Source: Brachynemurus nebulosus | Taxonomy: Eukaryota; Arthropoda; Insecta; Neuroptera; Myrmeleontidae | Length of the DNA stretch: 64,000 nt | Reading direction: 5' to 3' | Assembly (NCBI GenBank): GCA_035578155.1 | Contig: JAPWDM010000005.1 | Coordinates: 310,001-374,000, forward strand | Shown: positions 23,409 to 34,507 of the stretch, in pieces | Layout of the letters: every line of letters begins with the position of its first letter | Position numbering within the stretch: the first letter of the stretch is position 1 | Notes under the pieces: generated by a model | Database searches by the model: none | What the model was told of the DNA's origin: nothing | What the model saw: the letters and a program-made list of their open reading frames with translations, nothing else | Program-made: the position numbers and the translations under genes

Positions 23409-24032
23409 ATAAAATGGAACCATTTTGCAAGGCAATGTGCACATTCGCTCTAAGATTTAATGAAAATGTTTAAAAATATTTAAAAATTGTACATCGATTT
23501 GTACAGAACGAAGTAAACAAGTTTGAATCTATATTAAGCATATTTGTATTTCTTAAAATGAATGTCTCTTCTCTAATTTGGAATCCCGTACACCTAATGC
23601 CTAAAGGTTTACCATTGAAATTGAGAAATTTCTGTTTAATCCTGTTGTTCAGAGGGTTAGACACTATTACTTTAAATCTACTTTAAATCATAGAATAAAT
23701 CCGCATTAGTTACCAAAAATTTTTTTACCCTCATTATTTAAAAATTTTCAAATTTAATTGTAAATAGATATATTATTACGTCATATCAATTCCGATAACA
23801 TGATTACTGGTACTCTGGTTAAAAAAAAATTGAAATCGATCACGCGAACCATATAAAATAATTTGTTAACAAAAAAATATTTCAAGAAACTCAAAAAAGA
23901 AAAGAATTTTGCGTGATATATGTGGAAAAGATTTATACACACTAAGGGCATTATTACCTAAATCTTTTTTTTTTATTAAATAAATTTAATAATAAAAAAT
24001 AATAATAATAATAAAACCATTTTATTATAATA
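23409..24032. other. No gene recognised
   Basis: A 64-codon open frame on the minus strand (23470-23664, containing LNFNGKPLGIRCTGF) has a somewhat coding-like stretch but no recognised family and no splice support. The remainder is AT-rich DNA. Confidence 0.35.
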
Positions 24033-24373
24033 CTAGCCGTATTACCACCCGATGGGATTTACCATCGGCAACATCTCAGGATGTCTGTTAGTGTTAAAGA
24101 TTTATTAAATAAGATATTATTTACTTTAATAGCCATAGTAACATATTTTTATTTGTATTTCCATACAAATTTTCATACCCTATTTAACCCACTTCGAATT
24201 TTCAAAAGTCCTATCTTAGTGCTCACCTACGTTATATAAGGAAATTCTATGAAAAACTTCATGCTTCTAAACACAACGATTTAGGTTGTGCGTTATTGTC
24301 TGTCAGTCAGTGTTAAAGATTATAAAATTTTCAGTTATAGATTTTATTATAATTTTAATATTTCTACTCTTCT
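24033..24373 (+). mobile_element. Dispersed insect repeat fragment
   Basis: From ACTAGCCGTATTACCACCCG through CCCTATTTAACCCACTTCG, TTTTCAAAAGTCCTATCTTAG and GTTGTGCGTTATTGTCTGTC to CAGTCAGTG, the order of phrases matches a repeat I know from insect intergenic DNA (CCCTTTTAACCCCCTTAG..., GGCTGTGCGTTGATAGATCAGTCAGTC-like). The class is not established here. It is diverged, with no coding. Confidence 0.5.
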
Positions 24374-24780
24374 TAGGGTTCTGTACCTTAAAAAGAAAAA
24401 TCGGAATCTTTATGTCTGTCTCGAAAACTATGTAACATAGGAACGGGAAGTTCGGTATAACTTTAGGTTTTGATGACAATTATATTTCGCTAATCAACGA
24501 TTAGGAAGAAATTATTTTGGATTAAAATGGGGAGGCAGTCAGTTTGGTCCAAAAAGTTTTAATTAAGGTATCGTACGAGATACCATCTGAAAGAGTTACC
24601 TCTAACTAAGGACTCTAAAAATTTTTTTTTATAAAATTTAGTTCAGTGGTCTTAATGAATACAGTGAAAACAATTTTTTCGATAGTGTAATTGTTCTTGA
24701 AAATTTAATTTTGTCTATTGACTGTACGGAACCCTATTTGTGCGAGCCCGACTCGTTCTAGGCTGCTTTTTTGTTTTGTT
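24374..24780 (+). mobile_element. Dispersed insect repeat with AGGGTTCYGTAC ends
   Basis: Begins TAGGGTTCTGTACCTTAAAA and ends GACTGTACGGAACCCTA, then GTGCGAGCCCGACTCG and a T-rich tail. The inverted AGGGTTCYGTAC motifs and the adjoining GCGAGNCCGACTCGC palindrome are those of a repeat common in insect genomes. It is non-coding, about 360 bp between the inverted motifs. Confidence 0.6.
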
Positions 24781-25756
24781 ATAATTTTTTTTAAAGTTAA
24801 TTGTATATTTTGGTGAATATAACGGTACATTTGGATGGAGCACATTTTAGAGATAATTTTTGATTCATTTTAATAAATTAATATTAAAATCGACGCCGAT
24901 GACATTAATAAATGAATCACCTAATTAATTATTTTGTTGTTAGCAGGTCATTATATTGTACTAAAAAATTTTAGTTTTAAATTAGCTAACTGTATAATAC
25001 CGACGTTTATGTAATGTGTTATTTTTGAATTCAATTTTCATGTTTGGTTTATTTACCTATTTTTTTCATTTAGCTTCTAGAATATTCCAAATTTTTTTTT
25101 TATTATAAATAATCTTATAGGGTGGTCATTGAGGAACGTCTTCTTTTAAAAATATAAAGTTTATAAGTTAAAATATATTTATACTTATTTTAAATATAAA
25201 TGTTGGCGCCAGTGCTTAATATGTACAATTTAAAAAATATAAATTTATTTTAACATAATTAAACATATTACGTATGCTTATTAGTTAATTGATTAATCCT
25301 TTTATTGACAAATATGTATATACGATTATATAAGGTGGCACAAATAGACATATTTTTAAAATATAAACCCAAACATTACAAACTAAACTAATCGTTTAGA
25401 TTCAATATTATTCGCTTGCATTTATCGCTAGAAAATTCTCTTTGAATAGATTGCATTTTCTCGCTCCGTTTTTCGGAATTAATTGTTCGTTCCGGAGTTA
25501 TAAAATTAGTTACGTTAATTTTGTGATTATTCGATTTCTCATGCGTTTTGTATTGCAAATTCGACAATTTTCTGTTAAATTTAATTAATAATTATTGAAT
25601 TAAACTGCATCATATAATTTTTTTTTTAAATTTGATTATGAAACTAACTAATTTATAAAGTGAAAACTTCCATATGTATTAAATGATTATTTTTCCCTTT
25701 CTTTCTAATAACTTTCCTTAATCACTTGTAACCATTTAAAGTACATCGAAAATTGT
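24781..25756. other. No gene recognised
   Basis: AT-rich sequence with no supported feature. Confidence 0.5.
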
Positions 25757-25764
25757 TTAGCAGC

Positions 25765-26390
25765 TACTGATGAGCAAAATTAGTCTTGGTCTTGCAAAAA
25801 TGCAAGACCAAGACCAAGACCAAGACTATGTATACCAAGAGCAAGACCAAGACCAAGACTATAAGTATGGCTGCAAAACCGATATCAAGACTTAAGTGAG
25901 CAAGACCAAGACAATAGCAAGAAAAAAGCAAGACTCTTAATAAATTATTTAAATAGTTTAAAAGTATAATTAATACCGTAAAGAGAGAAAATTCTGATTT
26001 TAGAAGGAAAAAATTCGCTAATAAAAAATGCAAGAAAGTGCAAGATTCTTTAGCAATACCAAGACCAAGACCAATACCAAGACTGCATTTTGCAAGATCA
26101 AGACCTAGACAAAATCTGATGTCTCAACTCACCTTATTTATATAAGCCCTACCATACATGTTAATATAAGAATACTATGTAAGATTTTTATTTCATACTG
26201 CGTATATGACTTTACTGTTAAAAACGCAGTATAATAGTAATAAAAAAAAAAAAAAAAAAAAAAAAGATCAAGACCAAGACCAAGACTCAAACTGCTCTAG
26301 CAAGACCAAGACCAAGATTCTTAATGCAAGAACAAGATCAAGACCAAGACTGCCAAGTCTTGGTCTTGGTTTTGCATTTGCTCATCACTA
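25765..26390 (+). mobile_element. CAAGAC-array hAT-type MITE, copy 4 (interrupted)
   Basis: Ends TACTGATGAGCAAAA (one substitution) and TTTGCTCATCACTA, flanked by the perfect 8-bp duplication TTAGCAGC (25757-25764 and 26391-26398). Removing the 153-bp insert and one 17-bp duplicate leaves about 456 bp, the normal family length. The core includes AATTAATACCGTAAAGAGAG. The copy was interrupted later by a poly(A) retroposon. Confidence 0.94.
26111..26263 (+). mobile_element. Poly(A) retroposon inserted in MITE copy 4
   Basis: The insert is flanked by AAGATCAAGACCTAGAC (26094-26110) and AAGATCAAGACCAAGAC (26264-26280), a 17-bp duplication with one mismatch. It ends in a 24-A run (26242-26265, overlapping the duplication). 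Just before the tail, ATACTGCGT (26195-26203) pairs with ACGCAGTAT (26224-26232), a perfect 9-bp stem. Poly(A) plus a long target duplication marks LINE-machinery retroposition. The ~130-bp body has no box A/B that I can see, so it may be a truncated LINE end or a reverse-transcribed RNA fragment. Confidence 0.85.
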
Positions 26391-26398
26391 TTAGCAGC

Positions 26399-29300
26399 AT
26401 ATCAGCAAATTGGTGAGTTTTACTTTTAGTTATTCTTTTGCTTTTCGCTATTTTTTTATATAGATAGATAGATAATAGTTTATTGTTTTGAATAATACAT
26501 ATTCATACAATCTTTTTCTACAGATTGGTAGTACCATAAGTCCATAATACATAATTTAATTATAATTACTACATAAATAGTAGATAAATTACAATTAGCT
26601 ACAATATTTCAAATTATTTTGATTATGTTTTTGTTATTATTTTCATAAACAATCAATATTTCATAAACAATCTAAAAATATAATTCCTATACAGTAGGTT
26701 TTAATTTGTATGGTAAACATAGTTACAACAGAGACATTGGGGTTCTATATGCAAATTAATAATTTGTAATTTTTTGTCTTATATTTAGACATTCCTTTAT
26801 AAATTTATACAGCCTGTTTAATTGTTCTGTGTTATGGACGTCCAATAGGTATATAGATGGTTGTATTATTTTTTTATATCCTCGAACTAATTAATCGACT
26901 GTTCAAGTGTCCATTAAAACTGAAATTGGAAAAACCGCTTTACCAAACAATATAAAATATAAAAAAATTATATTAATTGAATTCAAAAATAATTATTTTC
27001 AACCTTTTGAATTGTAAGTTAGTGTTTATATAGCAGGTAACTTGACACTTAAGCGACATTTGCATAAAAAATAACAGGTTATGAAAGTTTACTTATCTTC
27101 CTAGAAACGTAAGTAATCGTTCACCGTCAGTAAGTACCTAAATAGATTTCTCTATGGAAATAATTTGTGATTCTTATAAACGCCTACTATTCATTTTGAT
27201 TAAATTGCACTTTTTCCAATTTGTTCATCATTTTTTCGGTTAAGAAAATAATTTTATTTTTGTGGTCATGGATGCTTAAGAATCCTCGACCAGCCTCAGA
27301 TTCTCAAACTGCACTCAAGCTAACTAAAATAGTGTAACACTTACGGTCCTCGTTGAGTAATATACTATTTAGTTTTTGGCGAAGTTTCTTTTTTGAAATA
27401 AATAAATCATATAAATATTTAATGTTGTTTGTAAAACAAAAAATCTCTTAACATTCAATAAGTTTTTGTGCGAAATTCAGCAGGTACTATTCCTCCTGAT
27501 TTATGTTAACTTATGTAGTCTCTTAGCAAAACTCATTAACAAACTATTTTGAATTATATCTATCTATCTATATATAATAGTTATATTAAACTAGAAGAAA
27601 TTTTTGAATAAGCAACGAAGCAACGTAATTCTATATTTTTTGTTAGAATAATTAAACGAAATGTCATTCGAAAGTAACATAAAAGATTATTTAAAATATG
27701 GATAGATGTATGTATTAACGAATTATATTAAATTTATTACCCAGCACGCAATTTTCTTTTTCATTTAATTTTTTTTTTCAATATTTGTCTCTCATTGGTC
27801 TAGTTGTCGGATCCAGTTTCACGAACTAACTAGATCCATTTAAATATACCATTTTTTTCTTGCTATTAATAAATAGAAACTTTTATAAGTATTGAAAACT
27901 TACTATGAACTGTGGTGGCTTTTACATTGCAATAAAAATGTTTCCATCACGACTCGGAGGTAAGTAAAATTGAATATAATAGTGGCATAGTTGAACTGGA
28001 ATTTAATAAGATGAAATTTATTTTAATAAAACGAGCCAATCTTTGATATGCATACGTGTACATTTCGATCGTATGATCCATACAGAATGTTTCAATAGAA
28101 AATAAACTTAGGGTAGAATTCAATTCTGTAAAATTTTTACAAGCCTTTTTGTTTTTATTTAATTTATTTTTCTTCTAAGTCTTGAAAGTCAGAGAATCAC
28201 GGTAGTGAAAGTCAGATTTTAAAGTTTCTGCTATAGTTTTTCACTTTTACGTATTTTATGAAAATAACATATTAAATAAAGTATCATTTAAATTGCTTTA
28301 TTAAATAAAATACTATTTTTTTGTGTGCCGAATCAAAAAGATTACGTTTTTGACGGGCCCGGATCTAAGGGGGGCGTCAGTTTCAGGGGGCGCCAAAATC
28401 ATACTAGGTCGGTTTATATCAAATGGTCTAAATGTCTAAAAGAAAAGTTGGTTGCTCGACCATTTTAGAAAAAATTAATATTCTTCCGGTTGCTTCTATT
28501 ATATTTGAAGTTTTGTGAACAATTCTTAAAAAAAATTATCTTTAACCGTTTAACCGTGATAGCCATTTTTGTTTTCCAATTTGCACTGATTGTTGTGTTT
28601 GTGGCCATTTATGCGAATGCGCATATTTTATAAACCGTTCATTCTAAAAGGTTGAAATAAAAACCATTTTAAAAGTAATAAATGTCTCTTTAAGTGAAGT
28701 TCATATTTAACCTATGTTCGTCCCTTCCATAAGAAAACTTTACCTAAAGTTGGATACTAAAATTTAGCAAAATTCTCTTATTGAACATTTTTTTTCTTAT
28801 AGAAGGAATGTTTTAAACCTCGCTTAATATTTTCTATGAGAATAGCTATACGGTACAACTACCCATTATGAAACAAATAACACTATTTCAATTGTGAAAT
28901 TTGTATCCTTTAATTTTAAAAACTTCCGAAAATTGACTTTTTTCCAAATTTTAGAATTTGGAGCTCCTGTATTTCTGAAGGGCTGGTGACAAAAATCTGA
29001 AATTTGTATAGTTTTTAAGTGCTTTCGGAGTAGATTTATTAAAATAAAAAATCAACTTGTACTTATATTGATCCTTTACAAAACCCTCAATTTTTATCAT
29101 TGCCGCAACGGGAAAAATTGGAGTTTTATAAAGGACTTATATACTTATGAGTTTTTTTGACAATTTATGTCAAACGTTAGAGAGGCGGGCGCCATTTTCA
29201 AGTTTCTAAAAAATCGTAGATCGGGGGCTGCTTTTCAATATAAAATTTTGCAATTACGAGCATTAAGTTACACGATCAATGCAAATCAAAAATTATTTTG

Positions 29301-29690
29301 TTCAAAATATTAAATGTAAATTTTTACTGTTACGATAATAATATATTCGTATTGGATTAATGTCTAAACCCTTTTTTTCGATAAGTATTTAGGTATTTAT
29401 TTTTTATTTTTTGTAACAAAAAATCCAAATCTAAAATAAAAGCAACATGCAATAAGAAAATGAATAGTTACCAAAATAATATTAAAAGCATTTTGATCGA
29501 TTTTAATAATATACATTCAATAGTATTATCGGAATTTTAAACCGTCATCTTAACCCGTTTATTAGAGTGTTACCACCAATAACCGGAGACCGTGCTCACT
29601 AGCCCTTTCATTGATAGCCACAGGCCCACTTCAAACTAACATGCACCACAAAAATAATAACAACATAGAATGTTACGGAGCAAAATGTGT
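26399..29690. other. No gene recognised
   Basis: Contains TAGATAGATAGATA at 26461 and TATCTATCTATCTATA at 27557 (short simple repeats), and a G-rich patch at 28355-28400 (GGGCCCGGATCTAAGGGGGG) of the kind seen at hAT-like element ends. No terminal pair or coding frame is supported. Confidence 0.4.
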
Positions 29691-29699
29691 CCAACTTAC

Positions 29700-29804
29700 C
29701 TCTCCAGACAATTTAACTGTTCTTTCTGTGCAATAAAGGTACAAGTGCAACATGTCGGGCGGTTGTGTGCACTGAGGCCCATTGTCTTTTAACATATAAT
29801 TCAT
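29700..29804 (-). CDS. Candidate 5' coding exon ending at a consensus splice donor
   Basis: On the minus strand an open frame begins with ATG at 29804 (MNYMLKDNGPQCTQPPD...; second ATG at 29795) and runs to ...TVKLSGE at 29700, directly followed by GTAAGT. GAG|GTAAGT is a near-perfect donor. Base composition is more balanced than the surroundings (GGGCCTCAGTGCACACAACC), and an in-frame TGA lies 12 codons before the first ATG. I do not recognise the 35-residue peptide, and no downstream exon could be assigned on its 3' side (lower coordinates). It could be a real first coding exon of a gene extending to the left, or a remnant. Confidence 0.25.
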
Positions 29805-30545
29805 TGTCTTTTTTTCGAATGTAGATTTTCAAAAACAGAGCAAACCTATATTTATTGAAATATTTCAACTATGTCACAACTACAAATATAGAACAAAAAA
29901 ATAAGTGGGCCTACTTTACTGGAGCTAAATGACAAAAAGGTTAATTATAATAATACCATACAAGAAAAAAATTTGATCGCTTTCAAAGCTATTATCTCTA
30001 CTGTCAATTGAGGATCAGAGCTTTAACGCGTTTTGAAATCAAATGCTACCACCTCTATTTTAGCAACATTTTGAAATATCCATCCTTGAATTTTAAATTA
30101 AGATCCTTTCAAAATATTTTTTTTTTCTAATATATAAAATTAATTTAATTAAGAATCACTAGAAAGAATTCAAGAACACACCTTTTTTGATTAGAAAATG
30201 TTATAACTCGTATGAATGATTTATTGACTTACCCACATAAATATTTGTGTAATCATAACTGAAGCATTATTATAAGAAAATGTTAATTGGTTTCGCTTCC
30301 TATTCTAGACCCATACCTAGAGATCCAATAGTGCAAATAATTAATAGACACGTGTAACAGCAAAAAATGGAAAATGCAAGCTGGAAAATATTCAAAATTT
30401 AATCAAACAAATAATTATATAACAACAATATTTACTAATAGTAATTAAAAATTAATAATTAATTGTTATAAATTCCAACTCAACCAAGTTGATTTTCTTT
30501 TCTCTGTAAATATAAAATAATAACAAAATTATAAAGTTTATTTAC

Positions 30546-30570
30546 AAAAAAAAAAAAAAAAAAAAAAAAA
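30546..30570 (+). repeat. 25-bp poly(A) run
   Basis: An uninterrupted run of 25 A followed by CGAAAATTTTTTTTT. It may be a retroposon tail, but no duplication flanking an upstream body was found. Confidence 0.8.
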
Positions 30571-30612
30571 CGAAAATTTTTTTTTAGTCAACAGTATATA
30601 AGACATTTTTAA

Positions 30613-31516
30613 CCCTAGAATCAAACATACTCGTCAAAACGACGAACGAACTTCTCTACCTGCTCCAATAATGTGACTTGTCGGTACCTGCTCGTTGTGA
30701 AACTTCTGTTATCTAATTTATTTGTTATTATAACACATAACACATATAAATTTTATTTATAGCTATTGTCGTTTTTTTTTATACTAAAATAGTGTCCGTC
30801 AAAAGGACGACGATGTATGATTAACCTATATTTTTTTTTAAAGATTTTGTACTCCACATATAAAAGTTTTCCTAATTTTTCTAAAATCTATTAAAGATAT
30901 GGACGTTATAATTAATTTATTCAATGATTATGATAATGTGAAAGATGATTACAGCTGTTTGACTTATAGAGACGACATAATACTGAAGTTTGAATATATT
31001 GAATCGAAAACTAAAGAATGTGTTTCGAATGACTTAATAAAAGATTAACAATTTATTTTGTGGAAAATATTTTAATTTTTATTATTTTTTGAGATCTTAT
31101 TCGAAAAATTACTAACAAATTTTAGAAAATTTACAAATGTGCCTAATGGGGAAATAACTACATATCTATAGGAATATTTATGACTGAGAAATTTCACATT
31201 CTGTAAAGTCACACATGTCCACTGATTCATAATAGTTCATAAATTAATTATTACAATTGATGTATTTATATATTTTTTAATTTTTATAATGAAAATATGC
31301 TTTGATAAAAAGATTAAAAAAAATTAATAAATATTTACATTAAGAAATTTTTCCAAATCCAATTTTTTTAAATATTTTGTTCGCTTTTGTAGTATTGTTA
31401 TGTAAAAAAAATGTTTTTTCCAAATAAACTCTAAAACTCCCCGTAAAAAGTCCATTCGTCGAAACGACGCCGAGGTATGATTAACTTGACTCGTAGACCA
31501 ACGTATGATTCTAGGG
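30613..31516 (+). mobile_element. piggyBac-like element, copy A
   Basis: TTAA at 30609-30612 and 31517-31520 flanks ends CCCTAGAATCAAAC and (reverse complement) CCCTAGAATCATACG. CCCTAGA at a TTAA target is the signature of piggyBac. Subterminal motifs CGTCAAAACGACG, CCGTCAAAAGGACG and CGTCGAAACGACG repeat inside each end. At 904 bp it is too short for a full transposase, so it is non-autonomous. It is closely related to copy B (40993-41913), which lies in the opposite orientation. Confidence 0.9.
30899..31048 (+). CDS. 49-codon open frame inside the piggyBac-like element
   Basis: MDVIINLFNDYDNVKDDYSC... to ...SNDLIKD, complete with ATG and TAA. In copy B the same region is clearly homologous, but Met-Asp is Met-His and a GAA codon has become TAA after LKF, shortening the frame. 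It is acid-rich (many D and E). It may be what remains of the start of a transposase gene, or an unselected relic. I do not recognise a domain. Confidence 0.25.
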   Translation: MDVIINLFNDYDNVKDDYSCLTYRDDIILKFEYIESKTKECVSNDLIKD

Positions 31517-31520
31517 TTAA

Positions 31521-31990
31521 GAATTATAGAAGAAATTCAAATGTGTGACTTTATTTTTAATTATTTTAATAAAAACTCAAGCCCCTCAATTAGTTAAACT
31601 ATTTAAAGAATTGAGCACATATTTTTGCTGTGCTGAAAAACAAATATTTTATTTTTTACGAAAATGAGTTACACACATATTAATATTTTGAAACAATCGA
31701 ACAATTTTCGTTTTTTCGGTGAGCCCCAGACTGTGACAGAAATTTGTTTTGACGCCTCTGAAAGCTGAAAATACATATATATGGTTCATTTCTGTTAAAT
31801 TTAACCATGCTTCGCCACTTTGAATTTAAATAATTTCCGTTTTCTTGGCTTTATCTCTTTCATTATTTCATTTACGTAAATTTTAAATTTGCAGTTTGTC
31901 TTTAGAAAATAATAAAAGATTGATTTGTTTCGAATATCAGAAATATTTAATTTTTAACGAAAACTCATGATCAATTGTATCTGAAATGAA
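31521..31990. other. No gene recognised
   Basis: AT-rich spacer between the piggyBac-like element and an R-family copy; nothing supported. Confidence 0.5.
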
Positions 31991-32825
31991 GTATACCTAT
32001 GTATATATGTGTCGGCTCGATAAATCTCGAATAAGACATTCGAATTTTACGAAATTTGGTGAAAACACTGGAAATTTCCAACTCTTGGATGAACTTGTTC
32101 AACAAATACGTCTGATGCCCAGACGTTTAAAAAAATAGTATATTGTACAATAAGTGAGAAAAGAGGCTTATTTCTCACGAATATGAGTTTGAAATAAGCC
32201 TCTTTTCCCACGTATTTTACACTATACTTTTTCTAGAGCACATTTTTCTTCGTAAAATTTAACGTAAATAATTAAAATAAAATTTAAATAAATAGCAAAT
32301 AGTATAATTGTACAATAAGTGGGAAAAATTGCTTATTTCTCACGAATATGAGTTCATATGAGTGAGAAATAAGCTTTTCTCACGTATTTTACCCGGTACT
32401 TTTTCTACGAGAGGTACTTTTTCTACATTTATGTCAGTTGTAAGATGTTCAAATTTTTGCCAAAGCATACTTTGAAACTATGGAAACAATAATAAATAAT
32501 CAACTTACATATGTATATTTTTAGTATTATTTTTATATATATTATATATTAAATCAATGACGTAGCCAACTTTTCTATTATATTAAGCCGTGCGAAATAA
32601 TTTCCCACGCTATTTCCGCACAGTGGGGGGCAATTGTAATTTTTACATATAGCTAGCCGTGCGCAAAATATTACTTTTAATAGTAGGAGTAGAAAAAAGT
32701 GTTTTTGGCTAAATTTGGCACATAACGTACGGTTTTGATTCATTATCCTATATGTAAGTGGATTTTCCAGTAATAATAATCTTTGTAATTGGAAATTCGC
32801 TGTGCAGGATACTGCGTTAGCGGTA
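31990..32825 (-). mobile_element. R-family repeat, decayed copy a
   Basis: The right edge contains TTGGAAATTCGCTGTGCAGG and ...GCGGTA, the diverged left terminus of R in reverse. At 32000-32130, TCTCGAATAAGACATTCG, TTTGGTGAAAACACTGG and CTTGGATGAACTTGTTC match the R body before its TA array. A two-unit hairpin repeat (32136-32425) sits between these parts, so the copy is interrupted. Confidence 0.6.
32136..32425. repeat. Two-unit 165-bp repeat with a 16-bp hairpin
   Basis: TAGTATATTGTACAATAAGT at 32136 recurs as TAGTATAATTGTACAATAAG at 32300, a 165-bp period. In unit 1, AAAAGAGGCTTATTTC (32159-32174) pairs perfectly with GAAATAAGCCTCTTTT (32191-32206) across a loop with TCACGAATATGAG. Unit 2 keeps the loop and part of the stem (GAGAAATAAGC). 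Confidence 0.8.
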
Positions 32826-33142
32826 TTTCAATATTTTTCATTCATTTTTAAACTTAGTCAATATAGCTAATTAAGACGTTTTCATTGACGTCTAGTATTT
32901 TTAAATCAAGATTTCGATCGGCCCCAATTTGTTTTACGGTATTACTTGAATAAATATTAAAACAAAATCGAATACATACACTGCGGCTCAGCAAAATATT
33001 TCGGATTCAATTTAATACAACGAACAGAGAACAATTATAGCCTCTATTCAAAAGTTAAACAATAACAAACAATCTGCATAGCAATAACAAGTTGCATAGC
33101 ACCTAGATTTGAAAAGTTTTTATGAGCCACAGGGTATATTAA

Positions 33143-33767
33143 CCCTTTGCACTCGATGGGCGCCGCCACGGCGACACAATAAATATTAATTCCACTCGTT
33201 AGGCGCCGCAGCGGCGCCATAAACAATAGGTACGTATTTTATTATTTACAACACACTAGGGAACCTAAGGCCCGATTTACATTAAAGCCCGATTTACATT
33301 AACGCTTCGCTCTCAGTACGATATCACACCACTCCCGGTTCGATAAAATATTCTTACATAATAAATAATGAGTGTATTCACATTATCGCTCTGATATCGG
33401 TTTGATATCAGTCATGGTTCGCTCTCGCTTCAATACCGCTCCAATACCAATACCACTGAGATAATATTTTATCGGAGCGATATCAGACCCTATATCGATG
33501 ATAGTGAACACGTTTTTGAGATTCCACTTCGCTCCTTTTCTCAGCCTTCTTCATTTATTTGAAAATTATTATATAAGGAAAACATGATACAACACAACGA
33601 CGCGACGTCTTGCTACAATATATTGTGATACATACTACTAAAATTAACTAATAGATATATTGTATTATGGATATTATGTTCTCCTAATACAATAATGTTT
33701 GCAGCGTTTTAAAACTACTGTCGAGTAGCTGAGTACCCATACTAAAGAATGGTTCGAGTGCAAAGGG
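33143..33767. mobile_element. piggyBac-like element with CCCTTTGCACTCGA ends
   Basis: TTAA at 33139-33142 and 33768-33771 flanks perfect 14-bp ends CCCTTTGCACTCGA / TCGAGTGCAAAGGG. Left subterminal DNA holds GC-rich palindromes, notably GGCGCCGCAGCGGCGCC. Inside, GCCCGATTTACATTAA is duplicated in tandem near 33272-33302. 625 bp, non-coding, hence non-autonomous. Confidence 0.88.
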
Positions 33768-33968
33768 TTAAAAATAGAATATAAGAAATTATTTTATTGA
33801 CAACTATGTCTGATCATTTTATTTGCATATCAATACTCACATTTTATCCAACCAATAAAGTATTAACATATTTTTATTAGCAATATTATTATTATTATTT
33901 GTGGCTACATTTTCATTTGCTGATGTGATGGGTTATTCATTCCTACAGTGCATACATCATAAACCTCG

Positions 33969-34085
33969 CTAATAATAAGTGAACACCGCACCGCACAGTC
34001 TCATCAATGAACAGACCAAAGTGTGGTCAGCCGTGAAGCCATCAGCATAAAGTGTAACTCTGTAGAGAGCTATGTGCTTATGTAA
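33969..34085 (-). pseudogene. 38-codon coding-like frame
   Basis: The minus strand reads LHKHIALYRVTLYADGFTAD and continues to MRLCGAVFTYY before TAG at 33969. Composition is balanced and not typical of translated AT-rich DNA. No start codon lies at its beginning; CTCTCTACAG just upstream could be a splice acceptor. No family is recognised. It may be a remnant or a terminal exon. Confidence 0.15.
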
Positions 34086-34503
34086 CTATGAGCAGTTGTA
34101 TAGTAGAGGTATAGACGTTGTTTTTCTTATCTCGAAAATAAATCTTGGCTACTGCTGATTTCTTTTGTAACCACTTGTTGCTTGTACTGTGAGAGTAAGG
34201 TAATGTAAAAGTAAGGTAGTAGCTGTTAAGTTAGTGTTTCTATTATTTTTTTATTTTTTATTACTGATGTATGTATTATTGTTATATTTTATTATTACTT
34301 ATTGAACGCATTTAATATCGCGCTCCTGCTATCACGATCCAATATAATATTTGTCTTATTTTTTATCTGAAAACTTTTTCTTCTCAATCTATTCATCTTG
34401 AAGCTGCTTGCAACCAATATAATTTGAAATTTTATAACAAAAAATTTTGAAAGTTTTGATAATTCAAAGTATAGGTAGGTATAAAGTCAATGATCTGATG
34501 TTA
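34086..34503. other. No gene recognised
   Basis: No coding frame or terminal repeat supported. GTAAGGTA motifs repeat near 34196-34220 without evident function. Confidence 0.45.
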
Positions 34504-34507
34504 TTAA

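Noticed and set aside
26457..27577. TAGATAGATAGATA at 26461 and TATCTATCTATCTA at 27557 as inverted ends of a 1.1-kb element
   Set aside because: The similarity is confined to simple repeats; flanking sequence does not pair and no duplication is seen.
30899..31048. Calling the 49-codon frame a piggyBac transposase
   Set aside because: It is far too short, lacks the DDD core, and is broken in the sister copy; kept only as an open frame of uncertain meaning.
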